Shown one piece after another: positions 22,355 to 37,440 of a DNA stretch of 41,813 bases. A program made the translations under genes and the position numbers. The stretch is taken from positions 1,266,268 through 1,308,080 of the forward strand of contig NZ_LJJC01000004.1 in the NCBI RefSeq assembly GCF_001420715.1, in the 5' to 3' direction. This DNA is from Heyndrickxia shackletonii. Its GTDB lineage: Bacteria; Bacillota; Bacilli; Bacillales; Bacillaceae_C. The notes under the pieces are model-generated. The model was not told the origin of the DNA. It did no database searches and saw only the letters and a list, made by a program, of their open reading frames with translations. Position 1 is the stretch's first letter. Every line of letters starts with the position of its first letter.

Positions 22355-23377
22355 ATGTACTCATTAATTGAGGTTCAAAAAAAATTATTACCCGATTTAC
22401 TTTCTATTATGCAAAAAAGATATCAAATCCTTAGGTCTATTTATTTCATGGAGCCGGTCGGCAGAAGAACGCTCGCAGGTGAGCTTGGCCATTCTGAACG
22501 AGTTCTTCGCAGTGAAGTGGAATTTTTGAAAGATCAAAAGCTGATTACCATTCAATCTTCCGGAATGAGTGTGACAAAGTTAGGATTAAAGCTTTTACAG
22601 GATATGGAAAGTATGATGAGAGAGATTTCGGGGATTAATGAAATGGAAGAACAATTGAAAAAGATATTGAACCTTCAGGAAGTTGTTATCGTCGCTGGAG
22701 ACAGTGATGAGACCCCATGGGTAAAAGGTGAACTCGGAAGAGCTTGTGCCATAAGAATGAAAGAACATCTTGATGGGAAAAATATCATAGCTGTAACAGG
22801 TGGCACAACCATGGCGACGGTTGCTGATATGCTGACAACCGATTTTGCCGAGAAGGAAATTGTATTCGTACCCGCACGCGGCGGTATTGGTGAGGATGTA
22901 AAAAATCAAGCTAATACAATATGTGCCAAGATGGCTGAAAATACTGGTTCGCAGCATCGTGTTCTTTATGTGCCGGATCAAGTCAGTAAGGAAGTATATG
23001 AGTCTATAGTAAAGGAGCCAATGATAAAAGAGGTTCTAAGTCTTATAAAAAATGCCAATATGGTTCTTCACGGTATTGGTGAGGCTTATACAATGGCGAA
23101 AAGGCGCAAAACAAAAGAAGAGGACATGGAGAAAATTACCGGTGGTCACGCTGTTGGGGAAGCATTCGGATATTATTTTAATGAAGCCGGCGAAATCGTA
23201 CATAAAGTGCCGACGATTGGTCTTCAATTGAAAGATTTGCCGAATGTGCAAAATGTATTTGCCGTTGCGGGCGGAGCATCCAAAGCAAAGGCAATTAAAG
23301 CATTTATGAATGCTACCACCAAATCAACCGTATTGATAACGGATGAAGGTGCGGCAAAAGAAATACTTAACTTATAG
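22355..23377 (+). CDS. cggR: Central glycolytic genes repressor
   Basis: This 340-residue SorC/DeoR-type repressor controls the operon it heads. The N-terminal winged helix is GRRTLAGELGHSERVLRSEV. The sugar-binding domain has VAVTGGTTMATVADML-like phosphate-loop sequence (IIAVTGGTTMATVADML) and GGHAVGEAFGYYF near the end, residues that bind fructose-1,6-bisphosphate in B. subtilis CggR. ATG 22355 follows AGAAGGGG. The operator sits directly upstream, giving autoregulation. gapA follows after 65 bases. Confidence 0.97.
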   Translation: MYSLIEVQKKLLPDLLSIMQKRYQILRSIYFMEPVGRRTLAGELGHSERVLRSEVEFLKDQKLITIQSSGMSVTKLGLKLLQDMESMMREISGINEMEEQLKKILNLQEVVIVAGDSDETPWVKGELGRACAIRMKEHLDGKNIIAVTGGTTMATVADMLTTDFAEKEIVFVPARGGIGEDVKNQANTICAKMAENTGSQHRVLYVPDQVSKEVYESIVKEPMIKEVLSLIKNANMVLHGIGEAYTMAKRRKTKEEDMEKITGGHAVGEAFGYYFNEAGEIVHKVPTIGLQLKDLPNVQNVFAVAGGASKAKAIKAFMNATTKSTVLITDEGAAKEILNL

Positions 23378-23442
23378 CTTTTAAAAGGGATTACCCTTTT
23401 GAAAATACATTATTTGTTTATTATCCAAAGGAGGAAATATAA

Positions 23443-24450
<1,008 letters not shown>

Positions 24451-24555
24451 TATCCATTAATATGACACATTAATTCAATATATGTGTTATACTTTTTGAA
24501 AAAATGAATGGATATTTAGAATCCCTACATCTATAATAAAAAAGGGAGCATTAGG

Positions 24556-24587
24556 GGAGAGGGGAACATTCCCCACTCCTTTTTTTA
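24556..24587 (+). terminator. Terminator between gapA and pgk
   Basis: GGAG-A-GGGG and CCCC-A-CTCC pair around AACATT, followed by TTTTTTT. Partial read-through would grade expression, as is known for cggR-gapA mRNA in Bacillus. Confidence 0.85.
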
Positions 24588-24664
24588 TTAAAATGCTTTG
24601 AAAATTGTTGGCTTAATGCTAACAATAATCATTAATATTTCCTTAATAAAGGAGGCAAAGTAAG

Positions 24665-25849
24665 TTGAATAAAAAATCAATCAAGGATATCGATTTAAAA
24701 GGAAAACGTGTATTTTGCCGTGTTGATTTCAACGTTCCGTTAGAAAATGGAAATGTTACGGATGATACACGAATTCGTGCTGCATTGCCGACGATTCAAT
24801 ATTTAATCGACCAAGGCGCAAAAGTAATTCTTGCCAGCCACTTAGGACGTCCAAAAGGAAAAGTAGTGGAAGAGTTAAGATTAACTCCTGTTGCAAAACG
24901 CCTTAGCGAGTTACTACAAAAAGATATTCGTAAATCAAATGAAGCTTATGGAGAAATTGCCAAGAGCGATGTTGACAAACTAGAAAATGGTGATGTTCTT
25001 CTTCTTGAAAATGTTCGCTTCTATCCAGGCGAAGAAAAAAATGATCCTGAGCTTGCAAAGGCATTTGCCGAATTAGCTGATGTTTATGTAAACGATGCAT
25101 TTGGTGCAGCACATCGTGCGCATGCTTCCACTGAAGGTATCGCTAAGTTCTTGCCAGCAGTTGCAGGATTCTTAATGGAAAAAGAATTAGAAGTACTTGG
25201 AAAAGCATTATCAAATCCTGAGCGTCCTTTTACAGCCATTATTGGCGGAGCGAAAGTAAAAGACAAGATCGGTGTAATCGAAAATCTTCTTGAAAAAGTC
25301 GACAACTTAATTATCGGTGGCGGTTTAGCTTACACATTTGTAAAAGCTAAAGGATATGAAATCGGTAAATCCTTATTAGAAGAGGATAAAATCGAATTAG
25401 CTAAATCGTTTATGGAGAAAGCAAAACAGAAAAATGTGAATTTCTATATGCCTGTTGATGTTATTGTAGCAGATGATTTCTCTGATTCTGCGAATAAAAA
25501 GGTTGTATCGATTGAAGAAATTCCAGCAGACTGGGAAGCTTTGGATATTGGTCCGAAAACGGTTGAATTATATAAAGATGTCATTCAAAAATCAAAGCTT
25601 GTCATCTGGAATGGACCGATGGGTGTATTTGAATTAGATTCCTTTGCAAATGGAACTAAGGGTGTGGCCCAAGCACTGGCTGATGCAAATGATACATATT
25701 CCGTTATTGGCGGTGGAGATTCTGCTGCTGCAGTTGAGAAGTTCAACTTAGCAGATAAAATGGACCATATTTCTACAGGTGGCGGTGCATCCCTTGAATT
25801 TATGGAAGGTAAAGTTTTACCGGGTGTAGCGGCATTGAATGATAAGTAA
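24665..25849 (+). CDS. pgk: Phosphoglycerate kinase
   Basis: This 394-residue enzyme makes ATP from 1,3-bisphosphoglycerate. It shows the N-terminal [11 protein letters not shown] substrate loop, [37 protein letters not shown], the nucleotide site [23 protein letters not shown] and the C-terminal [12 protein letters not shown]. The TTG start at 24665 follows AAAGGAGGCAAAGTAAG. It is the first gene after the gapA terminator and is followed 27 bases later by tpiA. Confidence 0.99.
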   Translation: MNKKSIKDIDLKGKRVFCRVDFNVPLENGNVTDDTRIRAALPTIQYLIDQGAKVILASHLGRPKGKVVEELRLTPVAKRLSELLQKDIRKSNEAYGEIAKSDVDKLENGDVLLLENVRFYPGEEKNDPELAKAFAELADVYVNDAFGAAHRAHASTEGIAKFLPAVAGFLMEKELEVLGKALSNPERPFTAIIGGAKVKDKIGVIENLLEKVDNLIIGGGLAYTFVKAKGYEIGKSLLEEDKIELAKSFMEKAKQKNVNFYMPVDVIVADDFSDSANKKVVSIEEIPADWEALDIGPKTVELYKDVIQKSKLVIWNGPMGVFELDSFANGTKGVAQALADANDTYSVIGGGDSAAAVEKFNLADKMDHISTGGGASLEFMEGKVLPGVAALNDK

Positions 25850-25861
25850 TTCTCATGGTAG

Positions 25862-29486
<3,625 letters not shown>

Positions 29487-29493
29487 TTTACTT

Positions 29494-29526
29494 AAACTGT
29501 CAGGTCTGTGGATCTGGCAGTTTTTT
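29494..29526 (+). terminator. Terminator of the glycolytic operon
   Basis: AAACTG-T-CAG (29494-29503) pairs with CTG-G-CAGTTT (29514-29523), ending in TTTTTT. Confidence 0.88.
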
Positions 29527-29604
29527 ATGTGAAAATGACGTTTTATTTGCTCAAACTTATTTTTGATGCTTGCTTTGCAGAACCTTTTTTAGCGAAAAAT
29601 AAAG

Positions 29605-29690
29605 AATCCCGCCAATATAACGGATAATCCCGCGAAATTTAAGCATTATTCCGCCAAATTGGGTAATAATTCCGCGAACTTACCATATTC
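29605..29690 (+). repeat. Four short tandem repeats, 21-22 bp period
   Basis: Units start AATCCCGCCAA (29605), AATCCCGCGAA (29626), ATTCCGCCAAA (29648) and ATTCCGCGAAC (29669). CCGCCAA and CCGCGAA versions alternate. They fill the gap between eno and secG; no gene is visible in this stretch. Confidence 0.65.
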
Positions 29691-29836
29691 AATATCTCGT
29701 CCGTTAAAATTTGATTGTATCTAATTGGCTGTTATGATACATTAAATATATCTATAGTGTTCCGGATTGCTAAATTAGATTGGACAACCGTCTAAAATCA
29801 GCATTCTGTGATTGTTTTTTCAGGAGGTGGGTCTTC

Positions 29837-30070
29837 ATGCATACGTTATTTTTGACCTTATTAATTATTGATGCGGTTGCTTTAATTGCTGTCGTCATAT
29901 TACAATCTAGTAAAAGTGCTGGTCTTTCAGGAGCTATTTCCGGTGGAGCGGAGCAACTTTTCGGGAAACAAAAAGCTCGTGGTATGGATTTAGTGCTTCA
30001 CAGAATCACGATTGTCCTTGCTGTATTATTTTTCATATTTGCATTAGCAGTTACTGTTTTTGGAGAATAA
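29837..30070 (+). CDS. secG: Preprotein translocase subunit SecG
   Basis: The ATG at 29837, after CAGGAGGTGG, gives 77 residues, normal for Bacillus SecG; frames opening at 29780 have no ribosome site. Two membrane helices ([19 protein letters not shown] and [19 protein letters not shown]) flank the conserved cytoplasmic loop [20 protein letters not shown]. SecG joins SecY and SecE in the export channel and speeds SecA-driven secretion. It is followed by its own terminator, and est begins some 200 bases later. Confidence 0.96.
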   Translation: MHTLFLTLLIIDAVALIAVVILQSSKSAGLSGAISGGAEQLFGKQKARGMDLVLHRITIVLAVLFFIFALAVTVFGE

Positions 30071-30083
30071 GAAAAGAGTACTC

Positions 30084-30115
30084 AACCTGGCCGCTGGATG
30101 GTCAGGTTTGTTTTT
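30084..30115 (+). terminator. Terminator after secG
   Basis: AACCTGGCC (30084-30092) pairs with GGTCAGGTT (30100-30108), followed by TGTTTTTTATT. Confidence 0.88.
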
Positions 30116-30296
30116 TATTCATAAGCTGTGTTGTTATGATATTCTGTTTTAATAGGGTTGGAAGCAGCTTATCTCGAGGAATCTGCTTTACATAATTAAT
30201 GCAATAAACTCATATCAAAGCGTATTTGTGGAATGTTTACATATACTCTGTTAAAAATAATATGGAACGAATCGAAATTAAAGGAGTTTGTACATC

Positions 30297-31043
30297 ATGA
30301 AAATAGTAGCACCTAAGCCATTTACATTCGAAGGAGGAAAAAGAGCTGTATTACTGCTCCACGGTTTCACCGGCAGCTCGGCGGATGTCCGAATGCTAGG
30401 GAGATTTTTAGAGTCAAAAGGCTACACATGCCATGCCCCAATTTATAAAGGACACGGTGTACCTCCAGAAGAGTTGGTTCACACGGGACCTAATGACTGG
30501 TGGCAAGATGTCATGAAAGGCTATGAGCATCTTAAAGAAAAAGGCTATGAGGAAATTGCAGTTGCAGGTCTTTCGCTAGGTGGAGTATTTTCCCTAAAAT
30601 TGGGTTACACTGTAGCAATAAAGGGAATTATCCCAATGTGTGCACCTATGTATATAAAAAGTGAAGAAACCATGTATAACGGAGTGGTGGATTACGCTCG
30701 TCAATATAAAAAATTCGAAGGAAAAAGTCCAGAACAAATTGAAACAGAAATTGAAGAATTTAAAAAAACACCAATGGGAACGTTGAAAGAACTGCAAGAT
30801 TTAATAGCTGATGTTCGCAAAAATGTTGACATGATCTATGCCCCTACTTTTGTTGTTCAAGCAAGACATGATGAAATGATCAATACAGACAGCGCGAATA
30901 TTATTTATAATGAAGTAGAATCGGACAAAAAACAGATAAAATGGTACGAGGAATCTACTCATGTGATTACACTAGGAAAAGAAAAGGAACAGCTGCATGA
31001 GGATGTGTACGAGTTTTTAGAAACATTGAATTGGACTGTCTAA
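30297..31043 (+). CDS. est: Carboxylesterase (Est30 type)
   Basis: ATG 30297, after TTAAAGGAG, gives 248 residues, the exact length of Geobacillus stearothermophilus Est30, to which it is closely similar throughout ([29 protein letters not shown]). It is a cytoplasmic alpha/beta hydrolase of short-chain esters. The nucleophile is Ser94 in AGLSLGG, the acid is Asp in QARHDEMIN and the base is His in [15 protein letters not shown] forms the oxyanion hole. It corresponds to yvaK in B. subtilis and lies 39 bases before rnr. Confidence 0.97.
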   Translation: MKIVAPKPFTFEGGKRAVLLLHGFTGSSADVRMLGRFLESKGYTCHAPIYKGHGVPPEELVHTGPNDWWQDVMKGYEHLKEKGYEEIAVAGLSLGGVFSLKLGYTVAIKGIIPMCAPMYIKSEETMYNGVVDYARQYKKFEGKSPEQIETEIEEFKKTPMGTLKELQDLIADVRKNVDMIYAPTFVVQARHDEMINTDSANIIYNEVESDKKQIKWYEESTHVITLGKEKEQLHEDVYEFLETLNWTV

Positions 31044-31082
31044 AAAACATGAACAATGTTCCCAATGACGGAGGGATAAAAT

Positions 31083-33419
31083 TTGGAAGAAAATATACTT
31101 TCACGGGTTGACCGTATTTTACATTATATGAGAGATGAAACTTATAAACCTTTAACGGTTCAAGAACTTGAAGCCGCATTTGGGATTGAGGATTCAACGG
31201 ATTTTAAAGATTTTGTAAAAACACTTGTATATATGGAAGAAAAGGGACTGGTGGTTAGAACAAGAAGCAATCGCTATGGACTCCCTGAAAAAATGAATTT
31301 GGTAAGAGGAAAACTAACAGGACATGCAAAGGGCTTTGCCTTTGTTACACCCGAAGAGCCAGGGTATGACGACATTTTTATCCCTCCGCATGAAACGAAT
31401 AATGCGATGCATGGGGATATTGTTCTTGTTCGTGTTTCAGCAGAAAGTTCGGGTGCAAGACGAGAAGGTACCGTTGTACGAATCTTAGAGCGCGGTATTA
31501 AAGAAATCGTCGGAACTTATACGGAAAGTAAATACTTTGGATTTGTCATTCCGGATGATAAGAAGCTTGATAGTGATGTTTTTATACCGAAAAATGCAAA
31601 TGCAGGCGCAGTGGAAGGGCACAAAGTTGTCGTTCGGTTAACATCCTATCCTGAAGGAAGAAAAAATGCGGAGGGAGAAGTAATTAAAGTCCTTGGTCAT
31701 AAAAATGATCCTGGAGTAGATATTCTCTCAGTAATTCATAAATACGGACTTCCACAAGGCTTTCCGGAAGAAGTATTAGATCAGGCGAATAGCGTCCCTG
31801 ACACTATTGAGGAGAGTGAAATCGGCAACCGCCGTGATCTGCGCGGTGAAATGATTGTGACAATTGATGGGGCAGATGCGAAGGATTTAGATGATGCTGT
31901 AACCGTAACAAAATTAGATAATGGAAACTATAAGCTAGGTGTTCATATTGCAGATGTCAGCCATTATGTAACAGAAGGTTCTCCAATCGATAAAGAAGCA
32001 TTTGAAAGAGGAACTAGTGTTTACTTAGTGGACCGTGTCATTCCAATGATACCGCATCGTTTATCGAACGGTATTTGCTCGCTTAATCCGAAAGTGAACC
32101 GTTTTACCTTATCTTGTGAAATGGAGATTAATGATCAGGGGGAAGTGGTCAGTCACGAAATTTTCGAAAGTGTCATTAAAACAACGGAAAGAATGACGTA
32201 CTCCGATGTTAATAAGATTTTAGTAGAAAAAGATGAAGAACTGAGAAATCATTATAAAGAATTGGTTCCAATGTTTGAAACAATGGAAGAGCTTGCCGGG
32301 CTCCTTCGAAATAAAAGAATGCATCGCGGTGCTATTGACTTTGATTTTAAAGAAGCAAAGGTTATTGTGGATGAAGATGGCAAACCTACCGATGTCGTAA
32401 CTAGAGAGCGCTCTGTTGCAGAAAGATTAATTGAAGAGTTTATGCTTGCAGCTAATGAAACGGTTGCGGAACATTTTCACTGGCTTGAGGTACCTTTTAT
32501 GTACCGTATTCATGAGGATCCAAAAGCTGAAAAGCTTCAACGCTTTTTTGAATTTATCACGAACTTTGGACTTATCGTCAGAGGGACGGCAAATGCCGTT
32601 CATCCAAGAGCATTGCAGGAAATTATTGAAGCGGTGCAAGGAAAACCAGAGGAAATGGTTGTTTCCACTGTCATGTTAAGGTCCATGCAGCAGGCAAAAT
32701 ATGATCCTGAAAGTCTTGGACATTTTGGGCTATCAACACAGTTTTATACTCACTTCACATCACCGATTCGCCGTTATCCTGATTTAATTGTGCATCGCTT
32801 GATCCGCACTTATTTAATTGAAGGAAAATTAGATGAGGCAACTCGTGCAAAATGGGATGCGGTTTTACGTGAAATTGCTGATCATACATCAAAGATGGAA
32901 AGAAGAGCGGTTGATGCGGAACGAGAAACAGATGAATTGAAAAAGGCAGAATTCATGGAAGATAAAATTGGCGAAGAATTTGATGGAATCATCAGTTCTG
33001 TCACTAATTTCGGGATGTTTGTGGAATTGCCGAACACGATTGAAGGTCTTGTCCATGTGAGCTATATGACAGATGATTATTATCGCTATGATGAGCGCCA
33101 ATATGCTATGATAGGGGAAAGGACAGCAAATGTCTTCCGAATCGGCGATGAAATTACCGTTCGTGTCATCAAAGTAAATAAAGATGAACATGATATTGAC
33201 TTTGAAATTGTCGGCATGAAAAATAACAGACCACGTCGCAGCGATGATAAACCGCGTATTGTTAAGGTTCGCGGTCATAAAAAAGATTCGAAGCGAAAAG
33301 GTCCAGGTAATGAAGAAAATGAGGGAGAATGGTCTAATCGTCCACCTCAAGCGAAAAAGAAGAAGAAAAAGTCATTCTCTAATAAACCAAAAAATAATCG
33401 GAACAAGAAAAGAAAATAA
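31083..33419 (+). CDS. rnr: Ribonuclease R
   Basis: This 778-residue 3'-5' exoribonuclease degrades structured RNA and, with tmRNA, non-stop mRNA. Order: N-terminal winged helix (residues ~1-65), two cold-shock domains, the RNB catalytic domain with the metal-binding [12 protein letters not shown] and [15 protein letters not shown], then an S1 domain ([20 protein letters not shown]) and a Lys-rich tail ending [11 protein letters not shown]. The TTG start at 31083 follows GACGGAGGGA. It is encoded directly upstream of smpB and ssrA, its partners in trans-translation. Confidence 0.98.
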   Translation: MEENILSRVDRILHYMRDETYKPLTVQELEAAFGIEDSTDFKDFVKTLVYMEEKGLVVRTRSNRYGLPEKMNLVRGKLTGHAKGFAFVTPEEPGYDDIFIPPHETNNAMHGDIVLVRVSAESSGARREGTVVRILERGIKEIVGTYTESKYFGFVIPDDKKLDSDVFIPKNANAGAVEGHKVVVRLTSYPEGRKNAEGEVIKVLGHKNDPGVDILSVIHKYGLPQGFPEEVLDQANSVPDTIEESEIGNRRDLRGEMIVTIDGADAKDLDDAVTVTKLDNGNYKLGVHIADVSHYVTEGSPIDKEAFERGTSVYLVDRVIPMIPHRLSNGICSLNPKVNRFTLSCEMEINDQGEVVSHEIFESVIKTTERMTYSDVNKILVEKDEELRNHYKELVPMFETMEELAGLLRNKRMHRGAIDFDFKEAKVIVDEDGKPTDVVTRERSVAERLIEEFMLAANETVAEHFHWLEVPFMYRIHEDPKAEKLQRFFEFITNFGLIVRGTANAVHPRALQEIIEAVQGKPEEMVVSTVMLRSMQQAKYDPESLGHFGLSTQFYTHFTSPIRRYPDLIVHRLIRTYLIEGKLDEATRAKWDAVLREIADHTSKMERRAVDAERETDELKKAEFMEDKIGEEFDGIISSVTNFGMFVELPNTIEGLVHVSYMTDDYYRYDERQYAMIGERTANVFRIGDEITVRVIKVNKDEHDIDFEIVGMKNNRPRRSDDKPRIVKVRGHKKDSKRKGPGNEENEGEWSNRPPQAKKKKKKSFSNKPKNNRNKKRK

Positions 33420-33428
33420 AAAGATAGT

Positions 33429-33455
33429 GCCAGGCACCGATAAGTGCCTGGCTTT
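33429..33455 (+). terminator. Hairpin between rnr and smpB
   Basis: GCCAGGCAC (33429-33437) pairs perfectly with GTGCCTGGC (33444-33452), followed by only TTT. The T-run is short, so it is probably a partial terminator or mRNA-stabilising structure, allowing smpB cotranscription. Confidence 0.7.
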
Positions 33456-33485
33456 CGAAACAGTTTTTAGAATGGGGGAGTCAGA

Positions 33486-33956
33486 ATGCCAAAAGGGGAA
33501 GGCAAGGTTGTTGCCCAAAACAAAAAGGCTGGCCATGATTATTTTATTGAAGAAACATATGAAGCTGGAATTGTGCTGCAAGGAACGGAGATAAAGTCGA
33601 TTCGGGCCGGAAGAGTAAATCTAAAAGATTCTTTTGCACGTATTCATAAAGGCGAAGTATTTCTTTATAATATGCATATTAGCCCTTATGAACAGGGAAA
33701 TCGCTATAATCATGATCCATTAAGAACAAGAAAGCTTTTGCTTCATCGTAAACAAATCAATAAATTGATTGGTGAAACGAAAGAGCAAGGATATGCGCTT
33801 GTACCGCTAAAGATGTACTTAAAAGATGGATTCGCAAAAGTATTAATTGGATTAGGAAAAGGGAAGAAGAACTACGATAAACGAGAAGATTTAAAGAAAA
33901 AAGAAGCAAAGCGCGAGATCGAAAAGGCATTTAAAGCAAAGCAGCAGCAATACTGA
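33486..33956 (+). CDS. smpB: SsrA-binding protein
   Basis: This 156-residue protein binds the tRNA-like end of tmRNA and brings it to stalled ribosomes. Conserved blocks: [94 protein letters not shown], and the basic C-terminal tail [20 protein letters not shown] that enters the decoding site. ATG 33486 follows ATGGGGGAG. The ssrA gene follows after 134 bases with its own promoter. Confidence 0.98.
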   Translation: MPKGEGKVVAQNKKAGHDYFIEETYEAGIVLQGTEIKSIRAGRVNLKDSFARIHKGEVFLYNMHISPYEQGNRYNHDPLRTRKLLLHRKQINKLIGETKEQGYALVPLKMYLKDGFAKVLIGLGKGKKNYDKREDLKKKEAKREIEKAFKAKQQQY

Positions 33957-33978
33957 TGAGAGATACAGAAATTTACAA

Positions 33979-34006
33979 TTGAAATATACGATAAACATGT
34001 TATAAT
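33979..34006 (+). promoter_or_regulatory. Probable ssrA promoter
   Basis: TTGAAA (33979-33984) and a perfect TATAAT (34001-34006) are 16 bases apart. The predicted start leaves a leader of about 75-80 bases, which RNase P would remove to make the mature tmRNA 5' end. Confidence 0.65.
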
Positions 34007-34090
34007 AGTACATGTAGCCAGTTAATAAGTTATTAATTTTGTAGCGCATAGCTCATAAGGATTGATCCTAAATCCCAATATATTATATAT

Positions 34091-34733
34091 GGGGACGTTA
34101 CGGATTCGACAGGGGTAGTTTGAGCTTGAGTTGCGAGCCGAGGGGTCGACCTCGTAAAAACGCAAGCCTAAATATAACTGGCAAATCTAAACAAAACCTA
34201 GCTTTAGCTGCCTAATAAGCACTGAGCTGATCCTCCCTCCATCGCCCATGTGGTAGGGTCAGGGTCTCAACTTAAGTGGGATACGCCGGACGTCCTCCGC
34301 CTGGGGACTATGGAAGAGAACAATCAGGCTAGCATCACGGACGCCTGTCGGTAGGCATATGTTGATGCGAAACCAAAATATATCGACTACGCTCGTAGAA
34401 GCTTAAGTGGCAATATTTCTGGACGTGGGTTCGATTAGTAAATTAGTCGCCTTGTATGGTAACATACAAGTGAAAATCCGGCTTTATCGGTGAAACCTAA
34501 GCTACTATTGTAGTAAGGCAATACCGAGCGGTATGTGGAGTAATCCAACAGCCGTGTATCGACTTATAGGCTGCCACCGTTTCTAGTGGTAGTACTAGGA
34601 TGCGAAAATGATATCACCATTGATAAATTTTTCTTTCGCATAATACGCCGGGGGACCTGTTCATATTACAGGTTCAAGATATAGTCAGTGCCATGACGAA
34701 AGCATGGAAGAGCACGTCCCACCGTCTCCACCA
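34091..34733 (+). ncRNA. ssrA: tmRNA, interrupted by a group I intron
   Basis: The mature ends GGGGAC (34091) and GTCTCCACCA (to 34733) pair as the tRNA-like acceptor, with CCA encoded. The tag frame GGC...GCC (34180-34212) followed by two TAA codons specifies the degradation tag AGKSKQNLALAA, the first Ala coming from the charged tmRNA. Pseudoknot-forming sequences follow as in B. subtilis. The T arm is split: GTGGGTTCGAT ends at 34435 and TCCCAC resumes at 34717. Removing the 281-base insert restores GTGGG-TTCGATT-CCCAC and a 362-base RNA of normal length. Without splicing, the T-loop and alanylation should fail. Confidence 0.95.
34436..34716 (+). mobile_element. Group I intron in the T-loop of ssrA
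   Basis: The exon ends in U (34435) and the intron in G (34716), as group I splicing demands. P1: exon CGAU (34432-34435) pairs with GUCG (34446-34449), giving the U-G pair at the splice site. P2 is CTTGTAT/ATACAAG (34451-34470). CGGT/ACCG and the nested CCT...AGG with CTAC/GTAG fit P4 and P5. The conserved S element AAGATATAGTC (34676-34686) pairs with GACT near 34558 as P7. P9 is CCATG/CATGG (34691-34707). There is no internal ORF, so it is a minimal ribozyme without homing endonuclease. Fine subgroup is not assigned. Confidence 0.92.
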
Positions 34734-34757
34734 AATACATAGTTGGTGGATTTTTCA
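34728..34757 (+). terminator. Terminator of ssrA
   Basis: CCACCAA (34728-34734), which includes the CCA end, pairs with TTGGTGG (34743-34749), followed by ATTTTT. Confidence 0.88.
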
Positions 34758-34874
34758 TTTTGTGACTTGAACCATAAAAATGTCACACTTACAATTTTAT
34801 TCTTTAAAATTTAAGTGACAATTTTATGCTTTAAAGAATCATTTGAATTTTATGCTGGTTCTTGTTTATTTTTG

Positions 34875-34912
34875 AAAAGCTGTAGACATGTCTACAGCTT
34901 TTTGTTTTTTAT
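34875..34912. terminator. Palindromic bidirectional terminator
   Basis: AAAAGCTGTAGACATGTCTA continuing to CAGCTTTT (34875-34902) is a perfect 28-base palindrome with T-runs on both strands. Confidence 0.75.
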
Positions 34913-35804
34913 CCTACAAAAGATATAAGAGTCGAAAATTTTAAGAAATAGCATAATTTTAGAACTAAATAAGATTTAAATTTGTGAAATATTACAGGAA
35001 TAAAAAACTTTAAGGTCCCTCAATTTTTATGAGCAAGATGAGGGTTATGGTAAAAAATTCCAAATTATTTCGAGGAAGATTTTCTGTTTATTCCGCATTA
35101 AGAGACGAAAACCATATTGTTTGAATGTAAGGATTGTCAGGGAACTAGCTTGGTCTTATGTGTTTTAAACAGTGATATTTTATCGTCAAAGCTTTCGTAT
35201 CGATAAGAATGTTCACTCACACATGTTAGTGCAAATTGTTCATCAAACCCAATCATTGCGCCCTCATAAGGCCTTCATTACGCTTATTATAGACAATGAT
35301 TCCATAAGCTTTCATATTCAGTAGCTGTTGATAGATTAGTACATATGTTGCTTTGGAATAAAGTTTTATCAAAATATTGTTACAGCCATTGAAATGTACC
35401 ACTTTTGACATTAGTTAAAATGGAGTTAGTGGAAAGAAAATTTTCTAAGGAAGGCCGAAGAGAAGTGAAATTAAAATAACTATTTAAGGTAAAAAGTTTC
35501 AAATAAATCTAGTGAAAATTCGGTATCTTATATGGCTATGCTGTTCGCATTAGATAAAATGCCCGAAGAAGATATTCAGTCTTTACTTCGTATTAGAAAG
35601 AACAATTAAATCACATAATTGAAAGTTGAATCGTTTTTAATAAATCGTGCGCATTTCTGTAGCAAAAGTGTGCTCTTCTTTAAGAATTGGCCATTTTAAT
35701 GAGAAGTAAACTGAGGCACAAGTTATTTCATAAATCGGTGGTACTGTTTACTGTTTTAACTTATTAAAACTTAGACATTGAAAACAGGATCAAGCGGGTT
35801 AAAA
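34913..35804. other. Gene-poor degenerate stretch
   Basis: No intact gene is evident. On the minus strand around 35345-35155, broken frames read QQLLNMKAYGIIVYNKRNEG and further on SEHSYRYESFDDKISLFKTH, a frameshifted relic of unknown family. On the plus strand 35528-35609 a short frame reads VSYMAMLFALDKMPEEDIQS then LLRIRKNN. Both look like leftovers of decayed genes. Confidence 0.5.
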
Positions 35805-36170
35805 CTAGGATTGCAGTTTTATATGTAAATAGAAGAAAAAATTAACCACCCATTTAGAAAATAAACCACAAATTATATATCCAATCAATAGATGAAAATA
35901 GTTAGCACCTTTTGCAAATTGAATTTCATCAAGTTTTTCTTTTAATTTGCTTGCCACCAAAGGTTTACTTAAGAAATACCCTTGCCCCTGGTCACACAAA
36001 TGCTCCTGAAGAAATAAAAGTTGTTCCTTTGTTTCTATACCTTCAGCAATCACGTTCATATTTAAACTATGTCCCATTGATATAATAGTTTTAACAATCT
36101 CCTCAACACTTGGATTGTTATAAAGATCGCGTACAAAAGACTGATCAATTTTTAATTTATCTCAGTCTAA
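35805..36170 (-). pseudogene. EAL-domain (c-di-GMP phosphodiesterase) remnant
   Basis: On the minus strand the sequence reads DKLKIDQSFVRDLYNNPSVE, continues EEIVKTIISMGHSLNMNVIA then EGIETKEQLLFLQEHLCDQG and QGYFLSKPL. This is the C-terminal half of an EAL domain, which hydrolyses cyclic di-GMP; LKIDQSFV, VIAEGIET and the QGYFLSKP end are diagnostic. A TGA (36162-36164) interrupts the frame just upstream, and the first half, including the EAL motif, is absent. After KLKEKL the frame runs into unrelated hydrophobic sequence. The gene is dead. Confidence 0.85.
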
Positions 36171-36391
36171 TTCTTTTTATAAGATATCTTATTTAAGTTT
36201 TTTTATACATTAGCCTCAACACACATCTCAGAACAAAGATTCATATACTACTAGGCAAATGTGGCAAAAAATACCCATTCTCTAGATCCTTGAATGGTTT
36301 TCTAAGAAGGGGGTGTCAGCCAAAACATTTATAATTGGAAAAGGAAACAAAGGATTATTTCGGTAGGACTAATCCTCCTTTACAAAGCTTA

Positions 36392-36433
36392 GACCCTTTC
36401 ATCGAGCGCTTTTTGGCAGTGAAAGGGTCTTTG
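36392..36433 (+). terminator. Rho-independent terminator
   Basis: GACCCTTTCA (36392-36401) pairs with TGAAAGGGTC (36420-36429), followed by TTTG. No intact gene precedes it, so it probably served a lost gene. Confidence 0.7.
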
Positions 36434-37282
36434 ATTTTGAATTTATCCTACCTTACACCCAGGGGGAGAACGTGTCCCTAAGCATTTTTTTAATTTAAAA
36501 ATACGTTTGAAACGCTTGTATTTGCTTTCAGAGGCATTTTTGTTTTTTGTGCCTGTAATGTATTTTTAATAATGGTCAATCACCCCATATATTTAAAACG
36601 AATACAATGATTGTGGCAGGATAATCACCTCCTTATTTTTGCCGAATCCAAAGCCTTTCAACTAAAAACTCTTGAAGCTCCAAAAAGCCTAAATGAAATG
36701 TTGGTGTTTTAGGCTTTTTGGTATGAAAACAAAAGGTAACTTTTCGAGAGTAAAAATGGAAAAACAAAATAAACTAAAGGACAGGAGAAAAGAGCAATTT
36801 ATTCGCTCTTTTCCTCAAAATAAATCGAAATTAATTATTGGATTAGTTATTTTGCGTTGGATGGTTTTATCATTACGGTAGGTTTTAATACATTAGGATT
36901 TAAAGCATTCTATTTTTAATTGGGATGTTTGTTTCATTAATTGTTAGGCCCTCTAATTGTTAGCTGGATATTTTGGATTTACGATTTTATTAATTGGAAG
37001 GCCCCATTTTTCCATAGCTTAATTTTAAGCCTGAAACGGGCAACATTCGGTAAGTGTAAAGCCTAGATTCTTATCAAAGTTTGTCCTTATAAATGAGTAT
37101 ATATGTTGATTAGGCAATAGGAAATTATGTATATACTGGCCTCATTTACACTGTTTTTGACATTCTCCCTGGACACTTCTAAACAGTATATCATTTCTAT
37201 TCTCTAATCTTTTCCACGTATATTCCCGACTTTATAAACAGACAATACTTGTAAGTTCAGCATTTTTAGGAGGAATAACAAA
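36434..37282. other. Region without intact genes
   Basis: Apart from a perfect 14-bp hairpin, the region holds only broken frames. Around 36760-36890 a frame reads KDRRKEQFIRSFPQNKSKLI then IGLVILRWMV and is disrupted soon after, possibly an old membrane protein. Nothing else is supported. Confidence 0.45.
36680..36722. terminator. 14-bp perfect stem terminator
   Basis: CCAAAAAGCCTAAA (36680-36693) pairs perfectly with TTTAGGCTTTTTGG (36708-36721). Its A/T-rich lower stem can serve as a terminator on either strand. Confidence 0.7.
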
Positions 37283-37440
37283 ATGACTGTTGAAACTCAA
37301 GTATACCAAACACAGTAGCGGGATTAAAAAGTTCCTGGGCAAGCTTTGAACAATTTGCATTACAAACCGAAAACAAGAATGCAAAGCAACTATATCGAAA
37401 AACTCAAGCTATAATTGACAGTATCGAGCCCCGTGATTAA
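37283..37440 (+). pseudogene. DUF1657 protein gene with frameshift
   Basis: ATG 37283 after TTAGGAGGAATAACAA reads MTVETQVYQTQ and then stops (TAG). In another frame from about 37306 the sequence continues TVAGLKSSWASFEQFALQTE then NKNAKQLYRKTQAIIDSIEP and RD. Together they give a whole DUF1657 protein, a small helical family found in spore formers, often beside YetF/DUF421 and spoVA-like genes. A single-base indel near 37306-37315 breaks it. The start, ribosome site and stop are otherwise intact, so the lesion may be recent. Confidence 0.82.

Noticed and set aside
33244-33594. 116-codon frame across the end of rnr and start of smpB
   Set aside because: It overlaps two well-supported genes in another frame, and its lysine-rich start only reflects the rnr tail.
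34091-34733. Permuted two-piece tmRNA
   Set aside because: The acceptor halves, tag and CCA end are in the normal one-piece order; only the T-loop is interrupted, with group I intron signatures.
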